The position numbers were made by a program, and so were the translations under genes. DNA of 64,000 nucleotides from contig OX637293.1 in assembly GCA_951799445.1 (NCBI GenBank), positions 18,228,001 through 18,292,000 of the forward strand, in the 5' to 3' direction. This document shows, in pieces, positions 1-9,903 of the stretch (within the stretch, counting starts at the first letter, position 1; each line of letters opens with the position of its first letter). The stretch comes from Pseudisothecium myosuroides. Its lineage: Eukaryota > Streptophyta > Bryopsida > Hypnales > Lembophyllaceae. Below the pieces are notes generated by a model, which did not search any database, was not told where the DNA came from, and worked only from the letters and a program-made list of their open reading frames with translations.

Positions 1-315
1 TAGCGAAAAGAGGCAAGCGTGCTAGTCCCTGCCATTTCCTCCCCCCCTCAAAAAATCAAGAGCCATTGATCACTCTTAAGAAAAAATTCCCCCCCTTCTT
101 CGATGCCATTGATCTTAAAAAAACGTCAGATACAATACGGGATACGGGATCCAAACTAGGGATATGGATATAGAATATTGGTACGGATACAAGTACGGAT
201 ACGATATGGCCATTACGATATATCCCATATCAAATACCATACAAATTCCAATCTGAAATTACAAGTAGGGTTGGGATGGGGGGATGAAATGAATTGATTT
301 TTTTAAATTAATTAT
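1..315. repeat. Left-edge segment of a further array unit
   Basis: This stretch is nearly identical to 58002-58318, which lies between the B/D-type 3' block and a TTAA element. It holds no gene. It shows that the window opens inside another copy of the D-type unit end, so the tandem array continues to the left. Confidence 0.8.
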
Positions 316-318
316 TAT

Positions 319-888
319 CTTCTAAAGGGCCAAGGAATTTTTTCTGCCAAAAAACACTCAAAACTGCCATTTCTATAGCAAAAAGTAAAAAAATTGGAAA
401 TTGTTTTTTTTTTCTCATCTAACCGTAGGATCTTACATCTAACTAGTATGAAAATGTGTGGAAAAAATTTCAGAATTTTTGATTGCACAGATTGCAAGAT
501 ATCTGCGTTTAAAGTGGAAAGAAACAAGTTTTTCAGCACATTGCGGGACTAGATTTTTTTGACTTTAAACATTTCTAACTTAAAATTTTTGCACTACAGA
601 GTTTTGAGCTCTAAATCTATATAGTGGAGGTTTGAGTTGAGAGTCTAGGAAGAAAAAAATATTCAAAAAATCTTAATTATCATTCTTAAAAAAATTGTTA
701 AGTAGAAGTAGGTACAAGATAGAAGGAAAATCTAAAATATTCATATATTTTAGATGGAATTAAAATGCACTAATCCCAATGGTGAGATTATTTTACAGTA
801 GAACCTCTCTAAGTTGATCGCTCCTGGACCGGTCTGACAGATTGATTTATAGAGGTTTATGGACTTTTGGAGGGTCCTTTTTAGTCAT
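319..888 (+). mobile_element. Truncated TTAA-type element (5' part)
   Basis: Homologous to 58319-58889. It contains the family's diagnostic subterminal motif CTAACCGTAGGATCTTAC near 419, and the left terminus has decayed (TCTTCTAAAG instead of CCCCTAAAG). The element stops at about 888, inside a nested pogo-like MITE, where sequence from the kinase-unit leader begins. The right half is missing. Confidence 0.7.
796..888 (+). mobile_element. 5' part of pogo/Emigrant-like MITE
   Basis: It starts CAGTAGAACCTCTCTAAG after a TA and matches the complete copy at 58799-58988 until about 888, then is cut off. The cut coincides with the junction to the duplicated leader, so a recombination breakpoint lies inside the MITE. 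Confidence 0.7.
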
Positions 889-2625
889 TAAAGTTATTGA
901 ATAATATTATGAAATAAAACTTTTGAATGAGTTACAATTAAATCAATAAACTTTAAAGTGTCTATGTCTGAACGTGCAGCTATTTGATTGGGTATCTTAC
1001 ACTAAATGTGAGGAAGTTTGCATAGCCACTATCTTCAAAAACAAGCTCGTACTATAGAAAATGAACCTCTTGTAGCTGACATTATAGTTGCTTGTTATTT
1101 TTGGAAAATTTTATATTCAACATCTATCAAATGCATGAACGCTATTAGTTTATATTTCATTTTTTATTCATATACATTCATTTGTTTTGAAAAAGAAATT
1201 GAAAACCTTGGCAACCACTCTAAAAATTCTTTGTCATAATCAAGCATTGAATGTATAGTATTCATTATGAAATTGGTCATAAGAAATTTGTTACCAAATA
1301 TTCAAGAAATTTTGTTGGATGAATGAGAAGTTACTAGAAAGAAACAACGTCTTGTAGTACTTTATTCAATTTACATCTAAAATATAGACATTAAAGCACT
1401 TAGGGATTCATGATGCTTTAATCCCTAAAGTTCTAAAAAGCCTACTTTGGGCATTTTGAGAACTTGGGTAGGATCTTCTAAATTCAAATTTGGAAAATTT
1501 ATTTGAAGTTTGTAGAATAGCTTCTAATCATCATGCTCTAAATGTAAAGCTTCCAAAAGATATTGTCAAGTTAAAAGGACTTTGTGATCTCATTGTCAAA
1601 GCAAACATCCAAAAATAAATATGTTTATAAACTTAAAAGTTTTTATTTGATTGTATTGAGTGACACCTATACTAAAAAAATTATACCATCCTATTCCAAT
1701 AAAAACAAGATGAAAATTATGAGGACTTTATTCTATGGGCAATGAAGGAAACAAATATAATTTCATTATATAAGTCTTTCTTTGAACTCAATTAGAAGAA
1801 TTTTCAAACAAAAACAAAAACATTGGATGTGTACTGCTCACTAAATGTTTCTTACCATTGGGATTATCAAATCTTAATTTCATTCTAAAATTATTTGTGA
1901 TTTAGGCTTATCTTTTATCATTACCACCTTCCATTTAGAAACAAACAGCACCAAGAGAATCAGTCCAGCTTGCAAGTTCCACATCAGTCTGGTGGGTGAC
2001 ATGAGCAAATATGTTTCAAAAGTTACGCGACTAACATGATTCTGAAGTAACAAAATCAAGAATGTGGAAGGAGGAAAAGAACTTTTTCATTTGATTGTAT
2101 TGAGGGTCACCTATACTAATAAAATCATACCATCATATTCTGACAAATGAGATGAAAGTTATGAGGACTTTTGTTTTACGGGCAATGAGGGAAACAAACA
2201 TAGTTTCATCTTACGAGTCTTTCTTTGAACTCAATTAGAAGAATTTTACAAATAACTAAAAAAAACATTAGATATGTGTTGTTTTACTAATTTTTTTTTA
2301 CCACTAGGATTATCAAATCTTCATCTCATTCCAAAATTAATTGTGATTTAGGTTTATCTTTTATCATTATCACCTTCCATGTCATAATCTATTTTAAGAA
2401 AAATAGGAGATTATTTTTCATTAAAAAAAAATTTCACATGCTTTCAACCTAATTTCCAACATGGAGACTAAAATGCACAAGCAATGGGGCACAAATGTTT
2501 TTTTCCTAAAAATATTGAAAGACAAAACTTCACCTTTGGAAAGGATAGAAAAACCTAGTTTATGAATTTTACACATTATAATTTGGCACTCTTAAATTTT
2601 GGAAAGACATACTTGAACAAGTCAA
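889..2625. repeat. Unit leader repeat, copy A (no gene)
   Basis: AT-rich DNA shared with 16611-17708 and 37385-38867, with small indels. Short open stretches (for example 1018-1239) are broken in the other copies, so no gene is supported. Within this copy, two related segments of about 300 bp (about 1635-1920 and 2080-2390) look like an internal duplication sharing the wording GAACTCAATTAGAAGAATTTT. Confidence 0.6.
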
Positions 2626-3155
2626 CGATACTAACACATGAGCGCAAAGACATAAACTTTAGAAGAAATTTGAGGGCTGCAACGGGCTATTTCAGGGCTG
2701 TTCCCGCAGCTGGGAACAGTCAGAATATTAGAATAATTTTAAAAAAATTAAAAATTAAAAAAAAAATTAAAAAAAATTGAAAAATTGGAAAAAATTGGAA
2801 AAAAAATTGAAAAAAAAAATTAAATTTTTAAATTTTTTTTTTTTGACGTGGCACTCTTGTGACCACGTCAAATTACTGTTCCCAGGGCGTTCCCAGGGCC
2901 TAATAACTCGCAATCTCTTGAAGGCCTTGAAATTCTTCTTATGCCTACAAGCTTTGAACCTAGTTGTAGGGATGTACCTACAACCGTTTGAAGGTGTTTA
3001 AAGCATATATCCGTATAACATAGGTACACTATAATATAGAAAAAGTATAACGTAGGTACATATAAAATGGACAGCTATAACTACAAAAAGTAGCTATAAT
3101 ATTCATTCCTAGGCTCATGGGCTCATAGATTCTATGCTCACATGCTAAAACTCTT
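2626..3155. mobile_element. GTGAGC-family MITE, copy A, with nested insert
   Basis: The left end is GATACTAACACATGAGCGC and the right end GATTCTATGCTCACATGC. Together they form imperfect terminal inverted repeats containing GTGAGC. The interior has repeated TATAACATAGGTAC-like words. Equivalent copies lie at 17709-17941 and 38868-39092, both lacking the nested 287-bp insert. Confidence 0.55.
2658..2944. mobile_element. 287-bp insertion with foldback core, copy A only
   Basis: Absent from the paralogous sites in B (about 17744) and C (about 38903). The ends are imperfect inverted repeats (AGAAGAAATTTGAGGGC against AAGAAGAATTTCAAGGCC), with further inward matches around CTGGGAACAGT. An A-rich then T-rich centre is followed by a perfect hairpin TTTGACGTGG/CCACGTCAAA near 2842-2872. 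It is a short non-autonomous element with no coding capacity, and its superfamily is not certain. Confidence 0.6.
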
Positions 3156-3437
3156 TTCGAATAAGTTAACAAAAAGAACATGCACTTGGATTCATAGCAA
3201 AATACCAAATGTTGAAGATTTTGGCCTTACTTTGCCATAGAGTATTTTGAAGCTTGTTTTAGCCTCTAAACATCAAAGAACTTTAGGGTGTTAAAGGCCA
3301 AGACTCAATAGTTATGTTACTTGTGGACATATAGACAAAAAATTCAAAATAAAAGAGATGGAGGGTTAAATGTTTCATGTTAGTGTTAATACGTATATTT
3401 GACTTTCTAGAAAAAGATTCAATTCTATTAGTCACTT

Positions 3438-3668
3438 TTAATTCCCATCAATTTGCATTGCCATTTCAATGTGTTTTTGTTCACAAGTATGATTTTTGAG
3501 GCAATGATTTTTTTTGTTTTTCAACATTTTTCCACTGGGCTCTATTTCACTTGTCCAATAATCAAATCCAAATTCTATTGTGTCTATTTCTAGAGGTATT
3601 GTCTCTGTGCTTCCAATAATAGTAATCACATGATCTGGCTTTATACCAATCGAAAGATAGAAATACAT
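3438..3668 (-). pseudogene. Conserved 76-codon minus-strand fragment, unknown
   Basis: An open 76-codon stretch containing DHVITIIGSTETIPLEID, conserved in frame at 18408-18638 (about 90% identical by eye) and present in C, where an 82-bp duplication breaks the frame. I do not recognise the family. Frame conservation in two copies could reflect a real former exon, or simply recent duplication. No start context or splice structure supports an intact gene. Confidence 0.35.
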
Positions 3669-3719
3669 TTAGAGAGTCGTTTCAAGTGTTGCATTGATGA
3701 TGCTGTGAGTAATACACCC

Positions 3720-4120
3720 TACACAGCAAAACAATCAGGGCCTTAGCTTGTTGCTCTCGGCTCTTCCTTTCAGTTGACAAACAACACCAAGAGAGTCAGT
3801 CCAGCTTGCAAGTTCCACATCAGTCTGGTGACATGAGCAAATATGCAGAAAAGTTACGCAACCAACACGATTCTGAACACATGATTCGGTCGTTCTGAAA
3901 TCTTTACCTGTCCTAGATGGCTCAGAATGGCCGTTCCAAAATCTATACCTGTCCTAGATGGTGAAAATGGCACACAGTCAAAGTGGCACTTGGAGTACTA
4001 CCATTTTAACGAAATTGCCCAAATATGCAGAAAAGTTATGCCACGAACACGATTTTGAAGAAACAAAATCAAGAATGTGGAAGGAGGAAAAGAACTTTGC
4101 TTAGTTTGCCCGAGTTTGCA
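3720..4120. other. Flank upstream of the LRR remnant, no gene
   Basis: Shared with about 18970-19190 and 40020-40220. It contains a local direct repeat of the words around GAGCAAATATGCAGAAAAGTTA (about 3835 and 4020). No coding sequence is seen. Confidence 0.5.
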
Positions 4121-4121
4121 A

Positions 4122-4840
4122 TAGCTGTGTATGCTCCTCTTTTTTCATGAGCGTCTCAGTTGGGGGCGACTCCTGAGGAAGGTAACTGCGCTGATTTGAT
4201 GCAATCCTGTCTCCTGTTTGCTCTTTTTCTTCAGTTTTCACAACATGGTTACTTGACGAGGAAATCAAACTCATATTTGTGTCTTGCCTTGATTGAATTC
4301 TTCAGGAGCTATTCTCTTGAATTGGAGACCGGCAGTTTAATGGAATTCATCAATGTTCTCTCGTTCATTTGTGACTCACTGGTGTTTCCGTTTCAGAGAT
4401 CTGGACAGTTTGGGATTATCACGGACATTGGCAGCTGAACTAGGACTGTTCTCAAAGCTTAAAACTCTGTGAGCGATCTTTCTTGAGTCTTAATCATATA
4501 CCCCGAGATTGGAACTAAGTGCCGAAATTGTGTCAAGTTCTCGTTCAATTTTATAATCCATGTATATTCTCTATCAAGCCCTCGGCCAAATACTGGATGT
4601 GAATGGTGTCTAACAAGACTGGGAATGAGGCGAGGGGTTTCCTTTTCTGTCAAAGCTCTGACTTCGAGTATTCAATGTGAAATCGATGCTCCCTTCAGCA
4701 AAATATTAGGCCAAATTGAATTGTACATGAACATGATGAGAAGAGCTTTGGATTATTATGGCAGGAGTCTGCACAACAACTCCTTCAGCAGAAGTAGACC
4801 TCAAGAGAACGTTCCGTTGGTTTCTGTGATAGCGTCTGCT
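4122..4840 (+). pseudogene. LRR receptor-like kinase ectodomain remnant, copy A
   Basis: Remains of an LRR-RLK extracellular region. The signal-peptide exon has lost its start (ATAGCTG where copy C has ATGGCTG) and carries an extra G. Most of the LRRNT exon is deleted after about 4335. A clean 72-nt exon at 4397-4468, between CAG and GTGAGC, encodes DLDSLGLSRTLAAELGLF and then SKLKT, a classic LRR. The next exon starts at 4765 after GGCAG. Joined in phase, it gives the second repeat ...LSLHNNSFSRS.PQEN. The 72-nt exon length and phase are those of plant LRR-RLK genes, and the LRR VI-like wording is an inference. No TM or kinase exons follow, so the copy is non-functional. Confidence 0.7.
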
Positions 4841-6400
4841 GTAGACTTCGCATATTGCTGTTCTCTGGCCAAAATCAAAAACAAAACATAGTACGCCAAA
4901 TTGTCGTCTGGCCCTAATTAATAAATAGATGTTAGAGCCAAGCAGCTGCAACCATAAACGATTTTGGTCCATACAAGTTACAGAAAATGAAAAGAGCAAG
5001 AAAGTAAGCACATGCGTATCTCTGCAAATGGCCAACTGAAACCGACGCTCAAACCCATGCTCTTACAGAAAAACCAAACCGACATTGCTACTAGGCTACT
5101 CTTCCCGCAACCATCTCTCGCCTCGCCTGGCCCAAGAACACGGAACCAAATGCAAGTGCGACAACAAGCTCCGCCATTCCGTTCACATATCGGTGCAATC
5201 GGTGCCGCCGACGTGAAGATCAAACACTCCACACTCGGTATCGGCCCAATGATAACCTAAACCCTCACGAAAACCCTACCTGAATGAACGAATTCCAAGA
5301 AAAACAAGAAAGCCTCCCGCACCACGCCAGAGTTCACAAATACAGAGCTCCACTGTGCGTTGCACAAGACATACCATACATACTACTCCGTATAGATATA
5401 TCCAATTCAAAGTTTCGTCGGCAATCACACAGTCGGTACATGGGGAACTTGGCGCAACTGCACAACAACATAACATCAATTCAACAGTATAAGACTTCAA
5501 TTTCTCCATCAGATTCTAATCTCAACGTTGGCAAGCATGATATGCTTGAGAATGATCCACCAGATAGAACGACTCTAAACAAGGGTATAAACATCCAGCA
5601 ACCACATAATGCAGTGAAACAACAAAGTGTATGTTTAGAATAGCAAAGCCTGGGCATAGAAGAGAGGAGAAAAGGAAAACTCGAATTCAATGGTCCACAG
5701 TGGTACAGTGATATTATGGAAGAATTTTCGATCTACAGTATCACAACTGAATGGACCAGAACTGTAGGTTCAAGAATGTTAGGATAGCGTGATCAAACGG
5801 TTCCTATGTAAGACTAACCCTGATTCCAGCGAAATCCACCTCACGTTCAGGTCAATATCCGACAATGGAACTGAAAAAAAAAGCAATCCACCGACAATCC
5901 TCTTCATACAAAAAGCCAACGTAACTCTCTTTTAGAAGACTGAAAGCAAATGCAAATCTACACCACGACAAGTGGCTCAAGCTGGAAGGGTCAATGCGAC
6001 AGGGTGATTATAAAACCACTCGCTCGACCATAACAGCGAAGAGAACTGCCCTCCTATGATCAGCCTTCTCCTATCTTCAGCCTTTACAAAGTCCCATTTA
6101 CAAAACACAAGATGGTGACCTGCACTTGGAAGGTGCCCTCAACAGACTTGGATACAGGGGGACAATGGAAATGGCAAAGGGACTTAATTCTTGATCCAAA
6201 AATGCGTCAGCACTGTTTGGCAGAACGCGAGAACAGGTCACCAGGCCTTGCTTAAGAGTCGGTAAATAATAGATTGCCATCGCAATCCCTGTTGCCGTAT
6301 GCGTATGCAAAGCATACAAAGCAATTTGCGAAATCGCTACTAAGAAAGTTGCTAGAAAACAATTCCAATTTAGCTTTCAATTCATCAGTGCTCTTATCCA
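4841..6400. other. Conserved inter-remnant region A, no gene
   Basis: Homologous to about 20200-21390 in B and 40960-42160 in C. Open frames here (for example 5012-5260 and 5284-5643) are not kept in all copies. The part at about 5830-6200 corresponds to a segment present twice in B (21140-21460 and 22680-23032). No promoter or RNA gene is recognised. Confidence 0.5.
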
Positions 6401-6413
6401 CCCAAATCTGGAC

Positions 6414-6845
6414 TCAGAAACCTAGCATTTTAAGGAGCTGGTTCATCCCCTGCCTGTCATCAACCGCCCGTTGGTGAGGTACGCCTTCCCATTTCTCATA
6501 GCTCACAATAACCGCATAGCTCACAATAACCGCATCGACTGGGAACGCACCTGGATGTTCTTCACACCGACCTCCAGGGTTTGAGACGAGATATACTCCC
6601 TTCTCCTTTTCTAGCTCTCTTAATTGTCTGGCAGTCAGCATTGTAAGCTCGGAGATGCAATCGACCAGGCTCGACAACATCCAAGTCATTCCAATTTCAA
6701 ACCCACAAGCCTTTAACGATCGAGGAAAACTCGAAAGGCCAACAATCACAAGCTCCTCGATCAAGCCTGAGCAAATTCTTCGACTACGCTGTAAAAAAAC
6801 AGATTGCTTCAAGAAAATCAGATGGTGCTCTTTTGGAAGGAACAA
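6414..6845 (-). pseudogene. Unidentified conserved minus-strand coding fragment, copy A
   Basis: Read on the minus strand it contains LSSLVDCISELTMLTARQL, then RELEKEKG and, near the end, YEKWEGVP and GMNQLLKMLGF before a stop. The block from GMTW to EEHPG is conserved at 21392-21616 and 42169-42393, which diverge after EEHPG. Copy A carries an 18-bp tandem duplication giving VIVSYAVIVSY. The codon-level conservation suggests a once real exon, probably the last, of a minus-strand gene. I do not recognise the family. No intact upstream exons are visible in this copy. Confidence 0.45.
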
Positions 6846-7239
6846 TACGAAGGAGACAGGTAAATATGCACCAGGAAATTTGTTCTACCTCTATTATAAT
6901 TCCCCTTTTAACAGTCTGTCTAGTCTCCCTTCCACTCACTCAATCTGTGTTTTGTTTGAAAATATACACTTAGACCCTCAAAAACCCAACGCCTCTGAGA
7001 CTCTGTTCGAAAGAAAGCTGCAACTCTTAGCCCAAGAGTGTGAACTATGTAAGGCGCGAAGATAAACTCCCGAAGAAAAACACCAGTAGAGTAGTTTAGA
7101 GACTATTTTAAACAAAGAAATCCAAATCAAACTTCAATGAAGCTGCCGCCCCCAAAACAAAAAGACGTCGGTAGCTGGGTGTATTGGTTACTGTGAAAAC
7201 GAATACCACGACGTATTTTAGGATGTTAGCGACAGGGGC

Positions 7240-7899
7240 GGAATGGAAGGTTTGCAGAAGACGCGGATGCATGACCGGGTCTTGCAGACCTTGGCCCCCC
7301 GGAGAGCATTGAGAGACGGCCAGGCTTGGAAAACGCGTCAGTACTGTTCGGCACCCTCGCGAACCCTCTACAGACTACCCCTTCTGCAGACTCCAAGCCA
7401 AGCACTCCAACCCAGCCCAGTTCTCTCAGAAGTATATGATGATCGTGTGAGTGCAAGCAGGCTCCTCCTCGTCCCTTCTGTCTCCTTCTCTTGATGGTCC
7501 AGTTGCAAAGTGCTGTTGTCCCCACTTTCTAGGGTTCCGCTATCGAGTCTTTCGCCAGATCTCCATGTAGGAGCGAGGAGCTTCAAGAGAACCTACAATC
7601 GAGTGTCAGCGGGTCGGAATTACACCTCGAGGTCTTCACTCCGGACGTGGTTGCACTCTTTGCGGGTCACATCTTTTTCCTCACTCCGCTTCTGCGCTCT
7701 AAGTCCAGGTCTGTTGAAGAGTTGGTATCTTAGAGACGGCCGCCCCTTGTGCAGAGCCCGAGCCAAGTACCGTAAGTCGCCCTTCTCCGTTCCACTTCTC
7801 TGTGAAGCATTTCATTGTCGCATCTGTGTGTGCCTTGGAAGCGCTGAATTCTTCATTGTCTTCCGAGCACAGAATCCCGGTTGCTGGGGTTTGAGCGAG
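7240..7899 (+). promoter_or_regulatory. Conserved 5' block of kinase A (promoter/5' UTR candidate)
   Basis: About 650 bp immediately upstream of the kinase start is strongly conserved in all four units (23130-23802, 42950-43584, 49557-50170). It includes a conserved GTAAGT at 7772 and a pyrimidine-containing CACAG at about 7872, which could be a 5' UTR intron. The frame of the kinase is open here back to 7510 without an ATG start, but the same stretch has stops in B and D, so I treat it as untranslated. No convincing TATA box is identified. Confidence 0.45.
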
Positions 7900-9903
7900 A
7901 TGGGCGCAAGATTCTCTTCCTGTTTCTCCAGTGCCAAGGCAGAGGAGTCTTCTCCGTCCACCGTAGTTGACGTCGTTGCAGAAGTGGAGACCGTGACGAT
8001 GGTGGGCGCGGAGGGGACGGCCACTTCCGGGAGGTCGGAATACTATTCCGCACGCTGCGAGGCGATGATGCGCAGCAGAGGCAAGTTCTCTGACGACGTT
8101 GCGATGGAGATCGAGTTTTCGAAGTCGCATTGCAGCGAAGTGGTCCGCGTTGAGGTTGCGCCGCAGTCGGCCGAGGAGCAAGAGCTGAATCGAGAAAACA
8201 GGAAAGTGTTGGAGCAATTGCGGGGAAGGTATCCTCGTTTGTTTAAGCGTGACTTTGCCCGTGATTATGTTTTGGGTCGCCTGGTTGCGAAGGGTGGACA
8301 GGCCAAAATCTATGAAGTTGTAGGCCACCCTTACCGTTTGCTGAAGGTGTTTGAGAGAGGAACATCGCTACGAGATTTGCAAGGACAGTGGCCCCTTCCT
8401 GTCCTCAACGAAAGGGTTTGCCAATGCATTTGGTTTGCAGGTTTGTTGGAGGATGGCAGGTTTGCCTTTGTGATGGGCAGATGTTGGGGTGACTTGCGCA
8501 AGTTGATTGACCAAGCCATGCAAGAGAAGAATGTGGATGGTGTCCCGGGTCCACCATTTCCCTATAAGTGGAAGGATTACAACAAATGGACCTTTTACCC
8601 TACAGACTTCATGTTGGAGATTGCAGAGCAGATGCGGGACTTACATGAGAAGGGCATTTCTCATAGGGATTTAAAAGCTTCTAATATTCTTCTTCAAAAT
8701 AATTTTGGAGTGGAGCTTTATTATGTCTTTCCTACAATTGGAAGAGGGATTATTGTAGCTGATTTTGAATGTTCAATTGGAGTATTGGGAACCGGATTTT
8801 GGAGAGCACCAGAGATACTATCAACTTTACCAAATGCAAGCACTATTACAAATGAGCAATGGAAGAAAGCCGATGTGTACAGTTTTGGCATGATATGCTT
8901 TGAACTAGTGACAGGGCGAATTCCATTTGATGGTGAGCTTGAAAACACAAGAGCTGACCGTCAACTTGTAATTGAGGGTAAAAGGCCACAATTGCCAAGT
9001 GATTTGGATGATGAAGTGAAGGACTTGATCATCAAATGTTGGGAGCCAAATCCAAACTCCCGACCTACATTCTCTGAGATTGTAGAAATGGTAGAGACCA
9101 TGCCCACAAGACAATGCCAATTCAGGTACTTCCTATTTCTTCATGTACATCAACTTATATCCATACTCTTGAAGTATTTATCTTTTGAAATTTTGGAATC
9201 TTAATTAGTTCTTATGTTTTATTAGAATCATAGAGATTTTATTGAACTGTAAAGAATTTGATTTGATCTTTCTTAAATCATTATTAAGTCATTGCTTTAT
9301 TTGTTTACTACATTTTTGATCAATTTTGTTTGAGCTTTTTAAACTAGTCGTAATCTACTTGTTATTGCGGACTAGTTTTTGGTGATGGAAATAAGGGAAA
9401 TTGTATGATTGCTTCTCTTTTCACATAGTGTATCATATTTCAAGTATAAATGTGGCTTATTTTTGTGCATGGAACTTATAGGAGGCAATGATTTCCCTCC
9501 CTAATTGACTCTTGCATACTTGCCTATTGTAGATTGTTTGGCATTGGTGATAAGTTGCCCCCACAATATCATTTAGCGACGGTTGAAGAGGTGAATGAAT
9601 ACCCAGTAGCATTAAGGAGAGCAATGCTTGGAAGGGAGATTGCTAATCTGGCAAATGGCTCTGTCTATAGTGATGTGTTTAAAATGGAAACAAGGTGAAT
9701 TGCTAAACCATGCTTATACTAGGGTCTTCTTATCGATTTTGAAGTGATTGCAATATCAAATTTTGTTATTCCTCTACTATAGCTTGAAATGTCTATTCTT
9801 GAGTTATAGCTCATGCATTTGTTTGACTAACTTTTAATAAAATGATTGTAGATTGGAGAAGCAAAGCGATGCATGCCACAAGCTAGCAAGATTACATCAT
9901 TAG
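7900..9903 (+). CDS. Atypical DFE-type protein kinase, copy A (intact)
   Basis: Exons are 7900-9125, 9533-9694 and 9852-9903 (CAG|GTACTT...TTGTAG, AAG|GTGAAT...TTGTAG), giving 479 aa. Residues 2-8 (GARFSSC) suggest N-myristoylation at Gly2 and palmitoylation at Cys8, hence membrane anchoring. Residues 20-100 are low-complexity acidic. The kinase domain runs from about 120 to 400. It has a glycine-loop-like AKGGQAKIYEV (130-140), Lys149 in LLKVF, the catalytic loop HRDLKASN (255-262), DFE (288-290) replacing DFG, GTGFWRAPE (297-305), ADVYSFG (324-330) and Arg388 in NSRP. The C-terminal tail comes from exons 2 and 3. The fold suggests the plant tyrosine-kinase-like group. Asp288 is kept, so activity is possible, and the substrate is unknown. 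ATG 7900 was chosen because MGARFSS is conserved in all copies. Confidence 0.88.

Noticed and set aside
5012..5643. Open frames with P/R-rich wording
   Set aside because: Frames are not preserved in the B and C copies despite strong nucleotide similarity, so coding is not supported.
7699..8328. 209-codon open frame on the minus strand opposite kinase A
   Set aside because: It is antisense to exon 1, where the sense frame has all kinase motifs. Similar antisense openings recur in the paralogues because of the shared codon composition.
4122..9903. LRR remnant plus kinase as one LRR receptor kinase gene
   Set aside because: No TM exon, about 3 kb of noncoding sequence and opposite-strand remnants lie between, and the kinase has its own conserved MGARFSSC start. 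Kept as a hypothesis only in the findings.
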